Part shown: positions 39,554 to 53,600 of the stretch, piece by piece
Layout: each line of letters opens with the position of its first letter
Numbering within the stretch: position 1 is the stretch's first letter
Source of the DNA: Lingula anatina
Taxonomy: Eukaryota > Brachiopoda > Lingulata > Lingulida > Lingulidae
DNA length: 64,000 nt
Assembly: GCF_001039355.2 (NCBI RefSeq)
Contig: NW_019774458.1
Location: 258,397-322,396, forward strand
Direction of reading: 5' to 3'
Made by a program: the position numbers and the translations under genes
Notes under the pieces: generated by a model
Database searches by the model: none
Told to the model about the DNA's origin: nothing
The model's input: only the letters and a program-made list of their open reading frames with translations

Positions 39554-42500
39554 ATGGATTACTGGAATAAAACGAACTTGAAACCACCACCAACTTGCTG
39601 TATAGCCTACAAGAAAGAAGAAATACCGTCTGGTGAGTTAAGCCTTTTGATGTGCCCACAGTGTTTATGAATTACAAGCATATAGTACATGTATTATACA
39701 ATTACAAGGCTTTTATCTACACTTCAGTACACTTTACAAGGTTTAGTTTGGTAATTGTAGCCCTGCTTCACAAAGTTCATATAATTAGGCCTAAGCACTC
39801 CCAGTTACATTTCTGTGTACTCTGTTGTGCTCGAGTCTGAGAGATATAGGTAAAAGTAAGATGAGAATTATTTCAATAGCCAACATAGTTATATTTGGAA
39901 AGCTGAAGCACCTCTTATTAATTCAAGATTATACACCAAATTAGAATAATTAATTTGAACAACTTGAAGCAGTTTTATAAGAAGATAAAAGTTTGAGAAA
40001 TATTTAATTGAAACAATTATCATACATTGCAGACACAGTTTCAGTGGCTGAAATATTTTAAACTTCACGCATTGTGTGCAGTTAAGTTTTAATGCTAAAG
40101 TTTGCTTTTCATTCTCAGGGGAATAAATTCTTTCACTTTCTGTAAACAATACTTTTCAGACTTTGACAAGCTTCTGGATCTGTTGGAGACTGCATTGACT
40201 CACTTGTCTGATCAAGATGCCCTGGGTTCTGAGATATTTCTTCTGGGCAGGGTCAATTACAAAATGAACTGTCAGTTCCGCTATGAAAGAACATTACAGA
40301 GAATGAAGCAGGTAATTCAGTATGTCTCATGCCTGATCTTCCACTATTAAACTCCCCTCCAAACAGGGAAGTTTTTTTTTAAGGATCATGCTAGTATTTA
40401 TTGTAAATTTTTTTCTCGTGTCTGAGTATAGTTTACTTGTCTGGGCTAAAAAATATAACCTCTTTTTTTTTTATAGATTGTATTGATTTGGTTCATGTAG
40501 TTAACTTGCCTACAATTTAGCTTTATCAAAATCATGCTGATATTGCAGTCATGATCACTTATACACTGTATTTCCATTTTTGAATGTATTCTCTGGTTTG
40601 GTGGTTTATAGGTTGATAAATGTCTCAGTCATTTTCTAAAGCTGAACTTGCATGGTTGTTTGGACAATGTTGCTCAAAGTTTTCCTAGGTTAGTAGATCC
40701 TGACATTTTCATGACTTTCTTCTTTTATTAATTTTTGGGAGTCTTTTATAAGGTTGCACAACACTTCAGAAAATTGCATAAATGAATGTGACAAAATTAA
40801 AGATGCAATGGAAATTAATTTTAAAGAATATTTTGAGCAATAGTTTCTTTAATTTATTTATCTATAAAACCATTCACTACTATGGACTGTTATGATCAAA
40901 ACTCCTTAGTTAAAAAGCTGACGAACCAGTTATCTTTCCTTCTTTCTTTTTTATCTATTTTTTTTTTCTTTAATAACAGATTGGAAGATTTCCAGAGTGA
41001 TATCCTGCATGTTCCATCAAGACAGATGCTGGAGTATTTACTGGTTCGCCTGCAGGGGGCAGCACATCTCATGGCACAGACTTTGATATACTGTCAGCAA
41101 CTAGAGCTGTATCCTTGTTTCTCTTAGCATCACAGGGGCACCTTCAGACAGGTGGTCATAAATTTGACCTGTCTGACAAAACCAATAATTTTTTTCCAAT
41201 CATTTCTCTTGGTGAACTATGTAAATTAATATGTGTAATCATGACTGCATTAATTACCAAGATGTTCAATCAAAATGGGCCTGGAAAATGAACTCTAAAG
41301 TGGATTTATTCTCAGGTGAAAATTTCTTTTTTCATACCTGTAAACTCCTGAGGATTTAATCATCTATAGAGAGGTGATTTAACGTCCATTCAATCATTAA
41401 TCAGGATGAAATCAACCTTTGAAAACGGGTCTAAAATGTGCCAGTGTTGAGACCTGCATTATGCTATGATATCTTGATGAAATCTATTTCCTAACACGCC
41501 ATGCAAAAGTGCAATAGTATATATCGTTGATATATACTTTGTATTGTTTGCTGATATAGTCCAGTGCTTGAAGTTTTCATCTCACTTATAGAATTATTAT
41601 AAGCAACATTGCCACTGTGCTAACCTATATGCTTCTTAACACAGAATTTAGTAATATCCTGCAGCATCTGAGAAGTGGATTTTTTATACCTAATAATGTC
41701 TTTTTCACTGGATTGGTCTCCAGGATATGGTTTGTAGATTATAACTATGAATATTAACAGTTCCTGCATTTTTTAATGTACACTGAATAAGCTGCTAATT
41801 AATTGATTATATTATTGGTCGTTGAAAATTTACACATCAAGAAGAAATATCTTCCTTAGTCTTTTTGGTTTTATCATTTCAACATTCTTTTGTTAACATA
41901 ACATTTGGCATCACTACATTTAAACAAACAATAAATACAATGTGCACTGAAGTCATTTGCTTTGCCTATTTGCATATAATTTTAAGAAATATTGTGGACA
42001 TTCTCGTCCTTATTATTCTTAATGGCATCATTTCAGGATATTGTGCCGGTCCCTACTCCACCATCTTGTCAAATGGTATGGTGATTTGAGAAGTTGGGTG
42101 TCAAAGTTGAAAGGAACTACCACTGAGTGGGTGGGTCTCCCTTGATTACTATGTGCTATACAGTAAATATTCAATACTCATTGGCAGCCGTTTAGATGTG
42201 AAAACTTTAAGGGTGACTTTCAATCTGTTTTTAAAAAGTAATGAGAGTTGTGGAGTAAAAAAATCTTTATACCATTTGAAGTTCTTTGAACACAAACCAG
42301 TGAAAATTATATTTAGCATGCTTATTTATAGAAAAATTACCATTATATAATACACATACCAAGCTGATTAATCTCTTCACTTCATAGATGTCTCTTGTTT
42401 TTAATTTTTTTCTGTATGGCATTCCAGCTTCCGGTTGGAGTCAGTCTTCCTGATAATTTAGAGCAGCTCATTCATGATATTCCCCAGTCACTCACTGTGT

Positions 42501-44508
42501 CAGGAGAGGAAAGGTACCTTTTTTTATCAATTTTACATTATGACTAAATTCTGTGTTATCCAGATTTTAAAATAATTTGTAATATATCACGTGGTTAACT
42601 TTTACTAAGTATATTTTCAAAATGTATCATATACTCATGTCGCTACTTCAACACATCACAGGATTTCAGCAACATTAGCAAGATTATATTGCCTTTCAGT
42701 TTACCAAATATATCATTCTATTATATCATTCAGTGATTCTATTACATACAGGCAGTCTGTGTCTTACACAGAGGTCAACACTTGGCAAGTTATTGTGGCA
42801 ATTTTGTTTTGTTTGGCTCTCACAACACCAAATCTAACCTCAAGAAAATTAAACAAATCATAGATTATATCACAAACACATTTTTTGTAAAATTACTGAA
42901 AAAAGGATTGAAACCACTCCACTTATAATCAATTAAATACATATGTAACCATTGTAATTTAAGCAATATTTTTTTATACCAGTGAGGAGAGCACAATGCA
43001 AACACCCCAAGCTCCACAACCTGCTAGCTGGCAAGTACTAGGAGCTGGGGAAGACCTTGGAGGTAAGTGCTCTTTCATTTTTGATCCTTTAGAACACAAT
43101 TATTTTGGAAATATTGCCCAAAGTTGGTACTCATTGCATGGCTTAAGGGCTTTTTTCTCTTTTTGAAGAGATTTTATCACACATTTGAATATTTGTAGTT
43201 TACAACAGCCAAGCAAAACCTACTTGCAAGAAATTTTTTTTTTACAGTGAAGGGGGTTATGGTGATCAGAGTTTACATTTCTTTTTTTCAGAACCACTAA
43301 AAGAAGGCAGTTTTATAAAGCAGCTGTTTTTACAACAACATGGTGAAAAGGTTTACTCAGATAACATAGAAAATCATAGGGGAAGTCTGAAGACAAAAGC
43401 AACATCTGCTTTACAGAGGGAAGAGGGCTATTTGACCTTAAGTGTTGAAGGTAGTGCAAAGTTGAAACAAAAAAGGAAATCTTTTGGTGAAAAAGACACC
43501 ACATTTTATGACAATGATGTGACACCTTCCAAGAGGCTTAAACTCAAAAGAGAGAAAATGTCCCCCAAGCTGGCTGTGAGAAAAGATATTAAAATTGACT
43601 CTAATCTTGAGAAAAATTATCATGATGCATTTAAGGAACAACAGGGGAAAATTGAGCCTGAAATTAAGGAAATGAACATTTCCACACAAGGCAAATTGGC
43701 TGCTTTTAAAAGGAAAAAGAAAGACATCTCTATGCTGCTTAGACGTTTGAAGTTGAGCAAAAATGTATCAGATCTGAAAGAAATTAAAGATCGTGCCTTG
43801 CAGATTGACTGGTTAGCAAATGGAGTAAAAAAATCACTTACAGAACTTCTGGATGACAGTGGGACTGTGCATGGTCAGAAGACATTCGGATCTAGTGCAG
43901 AAAAGATACATTCCATTCTCATGAGAGAAATTTCGAAAATAGCTTCCAAGAAAGCTAAACTTAAAACTAAACAAAAGGTGAGCACAAAATCTTATGTCCA
44001 AGAGAAAATTACAGATTACACCTCATTTGAGGCTTTTCTTAAAAGAGAAGGAAGTGTTTCACTGACCTGGGAAGCTAGTCATGCATTTCTATTAGAGAAA
44101 CTCAAATGCTTTTTTGAGAAAAATAGAGATAAGGACAATAAAAATTTGATTCCAACTGTACAAGAAAGAGTAGTTGAAATATTACAAATGGGAAGCAAGG
44201 AAGCACAGCATGCTGTTGACAAAGCAAATCAGCAAGAGCAGATCGACTCCTACCTACAGAAGCATGTCACAGACTATCCTTCATTTGTAACATTTCTGAA
44301 ATCTGTGCAAGTTGACAAATTGATCCCAGGAGTCATTAGAAAAAAATTAAAGACTGGTCAGAAAATAGAATTAAAACGGCTCCAGTCAGTTTTCAAGACG
44401 CATAAAGGTAAAAAGAAAAAACATGTTCTATCAGTTGTACATAAGAGAATAAGAACAGTTTTGCTAGGGAATGGTGAGCAGTTTGAGGAAAAAGAACATA
44501 AACTATAA
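39554..44508 (+). CDS. NEPRO: NEPRO-like nucleolar protein (C3orf17 family)
   Basis: Exons 39554-39632, 40160-40311, 40612-40688, 40980-41108, 41592-41729, 42037-42130, 42428-42513, 42983-43062, 43292-44508; 683 residues with all phases consistent. Donors after exons 4 and 5 are weak (gtatcc, gtttgt) but are fixed by the reading frame. The N-terminal half matches the NEPRO domain: QRMKQVDKCLSHFLKLNLHG, then PSRQMLEYLLVRLQGAAHL and FTGLVSRIWILCRSLLHHLV. The last exon codes a long, very basic, Lys-rich half with probable nuclear and nucleolar signals (KRKK, KGKKKKH). It contains two related repeats opening YVQEKITDYTSFEAFLK and YLQKHVTDYPSFVTFLK. In vertebrates NEPRO is a nucleolar protein implicated in rRNA processing and neural progenitor maintenance. 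The assignment rests on recognised motifs in the N-terminal half. Confidence 0.85.
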
Positions 44509-44649
44509 GGTAGAAAAAGGAAAGAAAAATAAGAAAATATATTTAACAATGCAATAACTGCTTGTTCCATAGTAAACATTTAGTAGCTATCTGAGATGTT
44601 TCTTAAAAATGTACTTTTTGAAATGGAAAAAGTATAATGGTTTCATGCA

Positions 44650-44655
44650 TTTATT
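44650..44655 (-). terminator. ADCK1 poly(A) signal candidate
   Basis: Minus-strand AATAAA about 410 bases past the ADCK1 stop. It lies beyond the NEPRO signal in the ADCK1 direction, so the two 3' UTRs would overlap by roughly 100 bases or more. Confidence 0.45.
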
Positions 44656-44741
44656 CAAATGAAAAGTGTGCAAATAGACGTGCAAAAAACATTGTTCAAG
44701 TCCTATAGTCAGATGTAATCTTAATGACAGATGTACTTGCT

Positions 44742-44747
44742 AATAAA
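44742..44747 (+). terminator. NEPRO poly(A) signal
   Basis: AATAAA 234 bases past the NEPRO stop; it is the first good signal on plus downstream of the gene. Confidence 0.55.
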
Positions 44748-45061
44748 TACTTCGTTATTCATTTTTCATCTGCTTCTGTAGCTGAACTAAATGAGAATTT
44801 TAACTAGAACCCAGAACATGGGATAAATATTCAACTTTATACATTACATGCAACATTTTAATAGATAGTAAGATTGGTTACATGCATTAAAATATTTTAC
44901 TCGGCTCTGAAAAATGTCTCAAACTACACTCTTTTCTTCCTCTTTAATATCCTTTTACATCTGCCTGGCAAAACAAATTTTAACTTAAAAATTCTTCTTC
45001 CCTGAGTACTTAAATACCACTGGACCAAAACATCACAAATGAATACACAAATAGCACAATG

Positions 45062-48000
45062 TTACCTATGCCAAAATACACTTAGAAAAGTACTTATGAT
45101 AAATGTTTCTCTTAACCATATATAGAACTCGTACAAGTCTATCTTCAATAAGGACATGTGTTGGTGCACTGTTACTCTCACTCTGCACCACCAGGAGGTA
45201 CATTCTCGTAACTCTTGAGCAGCAATGGCTCGTACACAGCACCGTGACATTGTGATGAAAGAACTGGCTTTTGCGTGTGTTTTTAAAGAAAATTCTATTC
45301 CTCTGAGTAAGTCATTGGTTTTTAAAATAAGCAGCATCTCCCTGGGAACTCTGTTCAAAATTGCAGCAATTTCTGTCAGATAGGTGGCAGCATAATTTTT
45401 AATTTCATTGTCCTGAAAAAAAAATCAAATAAGAAACTAAATGAATTATCACAATTTACATGCATAGTTTGTGATTGATTAAAAGCGACATGACTATATG
45501 TCATCTTTGTTGACATTTCTATTTATTATTAAAAGAGATTTGAATGATCATTTAAGTTTCATCATTATACAGTCTATAAAAACCTTGCACACCAACAATG
45601 AAAATTCTTAAAAGATTCAAACATTCTCTGTGTAAAATTTTAAAAAGCACTGCTTCAAGGACTATGTTAAATTAGCAAAACTACTACAAAATTCCTCACT
45701 TCTTCAGTAGAGTAGGAGACCTCTTTAATTCCAGAGGAAATAGCTGTCCATGACCTGCCAGTCACCACACATGCAAACAGTCCATAGAGGTCACCACAGC
45801 CCATCACATCTGCATAGTGCTTCATACCCTCCAGATCAGCATCAAGGAGTGAGGTCCATAAGTGGCCATAGTTCAGGCGAAAAGAATCTGTCAAGGTCTG
45901 AAAGATGGGTGTATAATTTTCAGGAAATAAATGTTGATATAGCTTTAATATGTTGATATAGCTTTGATATAGCTTGTGTTGATATAATACTGTGACAAAC
46001 TTGAGTATTATGTCAGATATAGAAGTGGTTTCCAATAGGCAAATAACTTAGCCAGTTTATTTCTTATAAACTGAAATTAATTTGAAAATCACAAAAAAAA
46101 AAAAAAAAAAATTAAAAAAATCCTGACATTCCAATAAAATGTGAAATTCCTGGCATTATCGCCAACTTACAGTATATAAACCATGGTCCAGCAGAACAAT
46201 CTGAGGTCCTTTTTCAGTCTGGTTTACCAGCACATTGCCAGGATGAGGATCACAGTGGACATAACCTTGGACAAAAATCATCTCACTGTACAATTCACCA
46301 AGCTGGCGGGACACCTGTAATAACCATTTGTGCTATAACAAACAACATCTCAAGGTACAGTCAACTACAGGAGTAAGACATTATTTGTCTAAGAGACAAA
46401 TGCAACCAATTTGTTTCTCACAAACTTCCACACAACTTGGAGGTAAAGTAATTGTAAGTACTTTATCTAAACGATATTTAAACACTTACATAAAATTATG
46501 CAAATGAAGGCAATCAGCACTACATGAACTGTGACAGGGTTCAAAATAATTCCTGTAGTTTCAGAGTATCTGAGTACTTGCCTCATTGACAGAGATGCCA
46601 TGTTCTGTCATGTATTGTTTATCATCCACCTGTCCTCCCTCACAGAACTCCATGGTCAATACACGCTCACTAGACAAATCCCAATATATTTTTGGAACCT
46701 ACAATTGCAGTATGGAGAATTAAAAAATTACTTTTCTATGGGAAGTTTATCATACATGGTACCTGCATGTATACTAAATAATCAGATGACAGAACTTTTC
46801 TTGCATACCCATATTGAAACTCTAAAAAGTGGATTATACAGTAGCTAAAATTCTGATACTGTTATGAGTACTTTAAGCAGAAACAATGTTGATTTAAAAA
46901 ATCATGAAGTAGAGTGTAGTTACCCCATGTCAAACATTACCTTTAGAAATTTAAATTTTGCGAATATTCTGGCCATTCTCTCACAGTTGTGCCCTTCATG
47001 AAGGAAGTCAAGCTCTTTTGGCAGGTTTTTTTTCATTTCTTCAGCTAACCACAAGAATTTGAACTCTGGGAATAGCCATGCAATACAGTGAACTAGGAGC
47101 TGAAGAAAAAGAAGACAGGAGATGTCCAGTATTTTTTCTTTCCTTGTTTCTTTCTTTTTTTTAGCACTCTAACATATGATAATACCTGTAGATGTACTAT
47201 AATCTACTACATGTACATATTGAAAGACTCAATGTTTTAATGTATCCATCCACCCTATCTTCCTATTTTTTCAAAATTATAAAAATAAATCAGTTAAAAG
47301 GAAATGTTAACTGTAAATTTTGCCTCTGGGGTGCAGGCTCCAAAGTATATACCTCCATAGATTTCATGTCCACATATGAGTGACCTTTGACCTTAGGATG
47401 TTGCACCTTGACAGCCACCACAGTACCATCCTGTAGTGAGGCTTTGTGCACCTGAGCCAGGGAGGCTGCTCCCAGGGGGTGGGGATCAAAGCTGGCAAAT
47501 AGTTCTGAGGACTAAAGAGGATAAATGATACCAAAATGGTGACACTAAAGCTTTTTTTAATGCATTTATATCCAGGAATGATCAAAATGACACCAAAAGC
47601 TACTAAGGTCTATTCTCTAGTTTCTACAGTGACACACTGTGGGTTAAAGGTTATCAAATTATTGTCAATATTGCAAATTGTATTTTAAATGATCACTTTC
47701 CCAAACTGCTTTGAAGTAAATGCTCTTCTGGTACAATTTTTCTAAAAATAAAAATTCCAATTCATCCATTTCTACTCACATCTGTTCCTAAATCCTCTTT
47801 TATAACTTTATATAAATCTTGAATGTCAGACTCTGGTGCTTTACTGTGTAAAACTTTCATGGTCTCTACATACTCCTGTGGAAGCAGATAGTCTAAAGCT
47901 CCTACATGCTGCCCCACTTTGATAAAACAGCCACCGTTGGCACAACACATGTCCCTCAGGCGTAAGGCAGAGCGCAGGTGAACCTAATTACACAAAATAA

Positions 48001-50351
48001 TACACTAAATTACATTATCAGAATATAATATAATATGATTATTTGAAACATGACTATAACAAGAGAAGGTGCTATTCTTCTTTAAAGTGCTCATTTAAAT
48101 TCTGTATATATATTATGCTTGTTGAAACAAGTTCTCAATCTCACTAGTAAAAAGCCAGTCATCAATATTTCAAAATCACCCCAATTCCCTTATTGGTCTA
48201 TATTCTCCTGCCTTGTTCTAAATTATCCTTGTCCCTTGTATTTTGACCTGTGACTACCATCTTGAATTTTGCAAGATTTTCTGATGTGTTGCAATTTCAA
48301 TCTGTGCTTCCGAAACAGTTTTAAATCAAGCAATTTTAGTGTAAATAACCTGTTATAAACCCTTGTTGGCCCGAGTGAAACCAAGTGATTAATTTTACCT
48401 TCTGTAAAAACTTCACAAATGAGAATTCTGAATATCAACAATATCATTAATTACATCTTATACGACTAAAATCTACAATCACTCACGTCTGACTTTATTT
48501 TTTTATACTCTTCAGTACTAGAATCTTGACCTTGAAGACTAAGTTTATAGTCTAATGCTACGCGGGCTATCTGAAAAGTATCAAATACATACCATTTTAA
48601 CAGCAGCTAAATCACTTTAAAATAAGCTATTAGTAGCAATGAATTAAGGCACTTAAAAAATGCATTTTGAATATAATAGGATATACTAGCTCATATCATA
48701 CATTAGAAAAATATTTCAATATAATACTTACTGTCAGTGCTGCCCTTCCAAACCTGACAGCTCCAAGAGTTGACACTTCCCATTCATTTTTATACAGAAA
48801 ATATGCACTGCCTCCAAGTGCCCCTGCTCCAAAACTGTATTTCAGGAGTCTTTTCAACATCATCTGGAGATATTGATAAAAAATCTTACTTAGTTCCATG
48901 TTGTAATCATAAGCAAAGGAACATGACAGAAAGCGCTAGCAGCTATTATAATCAACAGTAAGCAGTGTTCTAGTGTAGTGTATATTTGCAATACTTGTAG
49001 CTCCAGTGTGGTGTGCAGTCATTGAAAAGTCTACCACATAACCCTCAGAGTCAAACACTTTCTTTATCACACCAGAGAGATTAAAACCTTAGTATTTTAA
49101 ACATCTACTTTAAGCCATTCCAGGACTCTGCAAAAGCCAAAAGTGACTATAACTGTCCACTAGCTTAGCTCTTTTTTTCGTGATGGAATTTTATTCTCCT
49201 CTACACTGGAGGCCAACTAAATGATGACATTAATTCCATGCTAAAATCAACAGCAGAAAAAAAGTCATGAATTGCCTACCGGCAAATATGTCATTATCTA
49301 GTGAAAATCAATCTGTGGCACCAATAGAGAAGGTAGGGAAGACCTTTTGCATTCCATGTGATTGGCCTTATTTTTTCGAGCGTGATGCATTATTTGAGCC
49401 CAATATTCTGCCTGAAACATGATTCAGGAATTCATGGTGATTGGTGATTGGCCTAAAGATTTTTTTAGTGATTGAACTGTTTTAATCTTGGTGATTGGTG
49501 ATTTCGGGGGGGGGGGGGGATATTCCCTACCCTCAGTAGGGTAGTTTCATGCCAACTCTGAGCAGCAGAGTCCTCAATTGGCACCCAGGTGTTTCTGCTG
49601 TGTTTCCATTTGACAGAGGTATTTAGGACTGATTCTGGGAATTTCATACAATGGAATTTACAAATGAACACTGGCATAATATAGCTTGGGAAATTAAAAG
49701 TAGGTGTACCAAGTTTGAGTGTGATAATTTGCCTGCTTCTATTTCATTTGGAATTTATCATTTATTTTCTGTGGTTCTCTATCACAAGTTTAACTTATTT
49801 TATTATTACATACATGGAGATATGATATTAATTTAAAAATAATTAACCTATTTTGATTTTTTCACTCTGGAAGACTGGTATAGTATTATTTTGTCATATA
49901 TTTATTATTATTGTTTTATTATTATTTATTACTATTATTTCTTACTATACTAAGTTGGTTTAACCAATCAAGGTGACAGTGCTTCAAATACCACAATAGC
50001 TTATTTACTACGGTACGGTTTACACTACTGTTTATGACATGTAGTTGCAAAGAATTAAGATGGCACAATAGTTTTTTTTTCAAGCGTTAATCTTAACGTA
50101 GCTATGTTATATGTGCGCCTACTATTACAGGTACTACTAGTACGACTACCCTACGGCAACACTCGTGACAATTGTCTTGTGGACTAACAAAGTAAAGTTA
50201 CGAAACAAGATTATGTACATAATCAAGCTTTGGGTCCGGGGTGCTAACTAAATGTTATTTAACTCGGAGCTTCCCTGAAACATTTTTATCCTCAAAGTTC
50301 CCAAAACTTCATTTGTTAAAAGTTTGTTGTGTTACATACCGTTAATACCAT
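45062..50351 (-). CDS. ADCK1: aarF-domain (UbiB-type) mitochondrial kinase-like protein
   Basis: Exons on minus: 50351-50340, 48863-48732, 48570-48487, 47983-47780, 47511-47353, 47099-46941, 46698-46582, 46314-46171, 45897-45700, 45412-45062; 519 residues against about 530 in vertebrates. Every junction is phase 0. The first coding exon is only 12 bases (MVLT); a start at the next ATG would lose four residues. The N-terminus is basic and amphipathic with a hydrophobic segment, fitting mitochondrial import. UbiB-family marks are [14 protein letters not shown] (KxGQ at 98-101), the Ala-rich loop [21 protein letters not shown] (Lys about 179), the catalytic [11 protein letters not shown] (309-317) and the metal-binding LLDHG (D about 332). 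ADCK1 acts in mitochondrial cristae and coenzyme-Q-related homeostasis. The intron after exon 7 has a GC donor. Confidence 0.97.
49506..49519. repeat. Homopolymer G run
   Basis: Fourteen consecutive G in ADCK1 intron 1. The flanks repeat GGTGATTGGTGATT at about 49436 and 49489. Confidence 0.9.
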
Positions 50352-50609
50352 ACGATGAAAAGTCGACTCCGGTAAGGTTCCTAGCGGACGATTCTTCACG
50401 ACACTTCCGGCGACCACAGATGCATGATGGGTTTAACATTTTAATAGCATTAATTGTGTTATTTATTTTGTTAAAATAAAAAAAATCTTTCAAATTTTAC
50501 GTAATTGTGTGTATTCGAATATATAATAAACAACTTTAGTAAATAGTATGTCTACAAAAGAGAGTCACGTAACTTCTCGCTCTAAGACGAAGAACGACAG
50601 ACAAGAGAC
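50352..50609. promoter_or_regulatory. Compact bidirectional promoter, ADCK1 / SNW1
   Basis: Only 258 bp separate the divergent start codons, so 5' UTRs and both core promoters are packed here. No TATA box is obvious. The same head-to-head pair exists in human. Confidence 0.6.
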
Positions 50610-53600
50610 ATGGCTTCGCTGGCGAGGTATGTTACTTTGAGAAAACTATTATTATTCCAACTAAGCCCCACAGGTCACCTGATTTTTATAAGAAACGAAC
50701 ATTTGAAGTAAACATCATGTAAACGGTGGGATTTTTTAGCCCATTGAATGCCTAATTAATCCCATCCTTGAGTCGGAAAATACTGTGCAAATTGCACACA
50801 GAGCACTGGACATTTTTTTGCTACTGATTGCCTCTTATTGGACAAATATTCGTGATCTTTTTTTTTTCACACACCATGTTTTTATCAGTAGTTATACTCA
50901 AGATGACGAAATAGCAGCGTTTTTCATTTTAATGAGATAACACAGTGTGTTTTTGTTATTTCTCAGATGTTATAAAGTCTCATCCAATCTGAATAAATTG
51001 CCTTCTCCTTTCTAAGCGTCAGTCAGGATCTTGCAGTTGAGGCCGTTGTTTAGAAAAAAAAAACATGATGGTGGCCTGTACTGAAGGAAACTAGAGTTGA
51101 TTTCCCTCAAATGTTAATCCTCCATAGCACAGTGTAGTAGTAAAAATGATATGTCATTTATTCCAGTATACTCCCTACTCCGTCACAAAACTTTTATGAT
51201 AGAGATGAAGATGAAAGGCGACAAAGGCAACAAACTCAGGTAAAAGAATAGTGATTGATTTTGTGTTGTGATTTTGTGTTTTGTGTTGTTGCACTGGAGA
51301 GTTATAATTTTATTATAAATACTTTCACTTCAGTACCGTCACATTATAAATAATATAGTATAATTTATGCTGCTACCTCTGTAAGTTTCAACTATTTAAG
51401 TGAAACATTGATGTTAAGCATTTTAAATAAAAGCTCATCTGAATCCAAAAGATATGTATCAGTAACTTCATAATCCTTTTGGTTGTGTAATGACTTGCAC
51501 TGAATTCTAAATGATTCCTTAAAACTCGTATCTTCAGCTGATGCCTGTTAGCAGGAAGACTGCCCCACCATACGGACACAGGAAAGGCTGGGTTCCTAGA
51601 TCTCAGGATGTTAGTACCAACCATGTCTTATTTGTCTGCAAAATTATCCCCAATTTGATTTCACATGATTGACCATTCATGTCTCATATTTCAGACATGA
51701 TGGTATCTGATTTCATTAAATAATAAAGAAAATACTTGATATTAGTTCTTTTCCCAGCATTAGTTCTTTTGTCGGTAGGTATCTTGCAAAAGCATATTAG
51801 ATATTTTGAGTAAAGCCATGTGTGTATCGGATTGTGATACACAAATTGCTATGGCATCTAGTGTTGTACAGCATTCACTATTTTATTGTTTAGGATTTTG
51901 GTGATGGAGGTGCATACCCAGAGGTCCCTATTGCCCAGTACCCATTAGCTATGGGAAAAAAGAAAAGCACATCAAATGCCTTGGCACTGCAGACAGATAG
52001 CACTGGAAAAATTAGGTTTGATGCCATAACTAGACAAGGACATGGCAAAGACAAGGTGAGACATTTTTAATGCAGCTATTTGTTGTTTTGGCAAGGTTTT
52101 AGACATCCTTTAATGGTGTTAGGAATCGTATGAACAGAATTGACCTTATTGCTGCTGTGTAGATAATTGAGATTATTGATAGAAAATGTCACATTTACTT
52201 TGCTAGAAAGATTGCTGTAGGTGTTTGTAATAGTTGTTCGTTTTCAAATCAGGTGATCCACAGTCAGTTTCAAGATTTGCTGCCAAAACCCATGGATGAA
52301 GATGACCCAGAGCTGGAAAAGCCAGATGATGAACAAATTGCAGAGGTACTGTGATGAGTTAGTGACATATTGTGTTATTGTGGGGTTTAGAGAAATTGGA
52401 TTACAGTATCTGTTTGGCATGTCAGTGAATTACTTATTACTTAGTAAGATCTACAAAGTTTCTTTAATATTTGATATTTTCATGTTGGGTTTCAGGTTTT
52501 TCATCTAAAGTTCTGGGTTTGGGTTATTTTAATTTCTTGGAAGTCTGGAAGTTGCAATAGAAAATTTTATTTGTGCATTTTTTCATGAAAATATCAATAG
52601 TATTAGTGATAATATTCATGAAAATGGCATTTGTACCACTCACAGACCACAGATAAAACACGCCAGGCTTTGGAGAAGATAGTGCAAGGTAAAATCTCTG
52701 CAGCCTTGCCAGTGCGCCATGCTGAGAAGCAGGCTCCAGCACAGTATGTTAGGTATACACCCTCCCAGCAAGGGGTGGCCTTCAATTCTGGAGCCAAGCA
52801 GAGGATCATTAGGATGGTTGATGTACAGAAAGACCCTATGGAACCCCCCAGATTTAAGTGAGTTTTAGCATAGTCAAAGGCCCAGTGGTGTGCAGCTTCG
52901 ATGAATTAATTCCACTCTTTAATTAAATGTGTATTCTTTGAAAAGTAATGAATGTTATAATGGTAAATGCATTTTATGCTTTAGTTTAATATGGACATAG
53001 CAGCTTGAATATGATTTATGTAATTAGAAAGTTTTGATGATATAGCATGAGCTTTGTTTGTTGTCTAGAACTAACAAGAAAATACCCAGAGGACCACCAT
53101 CTCCTCCAGCTCCAGTGATGCATTCCCCAAACAGAAAAGTAAGCAGCTTTGTGATCTTTAGTTATAATTTACCTCATATGTGTGATGTATATTTTGATTA
53201 TCCAAAAATTCCTAAATCAGGTTAGCAATGAATTCTCTTTGAAGAATAATTTTCATGTTTCTATTGTTAACAGGTTACAGTCAAAGAGCAGCAAGAATGG
53301 AAAATACCACCATGTATTTCAAACTGGAAAAATGCAAAGGTGAGATTTAAAAAATTAATATCAATATTTTTGACTGGATAAAATGATTGTGAAGGTTAAA
53401 CATAGTTGTTTTATCACAAAAAATGTGTTGAACCTTTGTGTTCAGTTAGCAATACACTTCAAATTTGAATACATTTTTATCAATTTATTCTTCAGGGATA
53501 CACCATTCCATTGGACAAGCGTCTTGCAGCTGATGGCAGAGGTTTGCAAGGAGTCCATATTAATGAAAATTTTGCCAAACTTGCAGAAGCTTTGTACATA

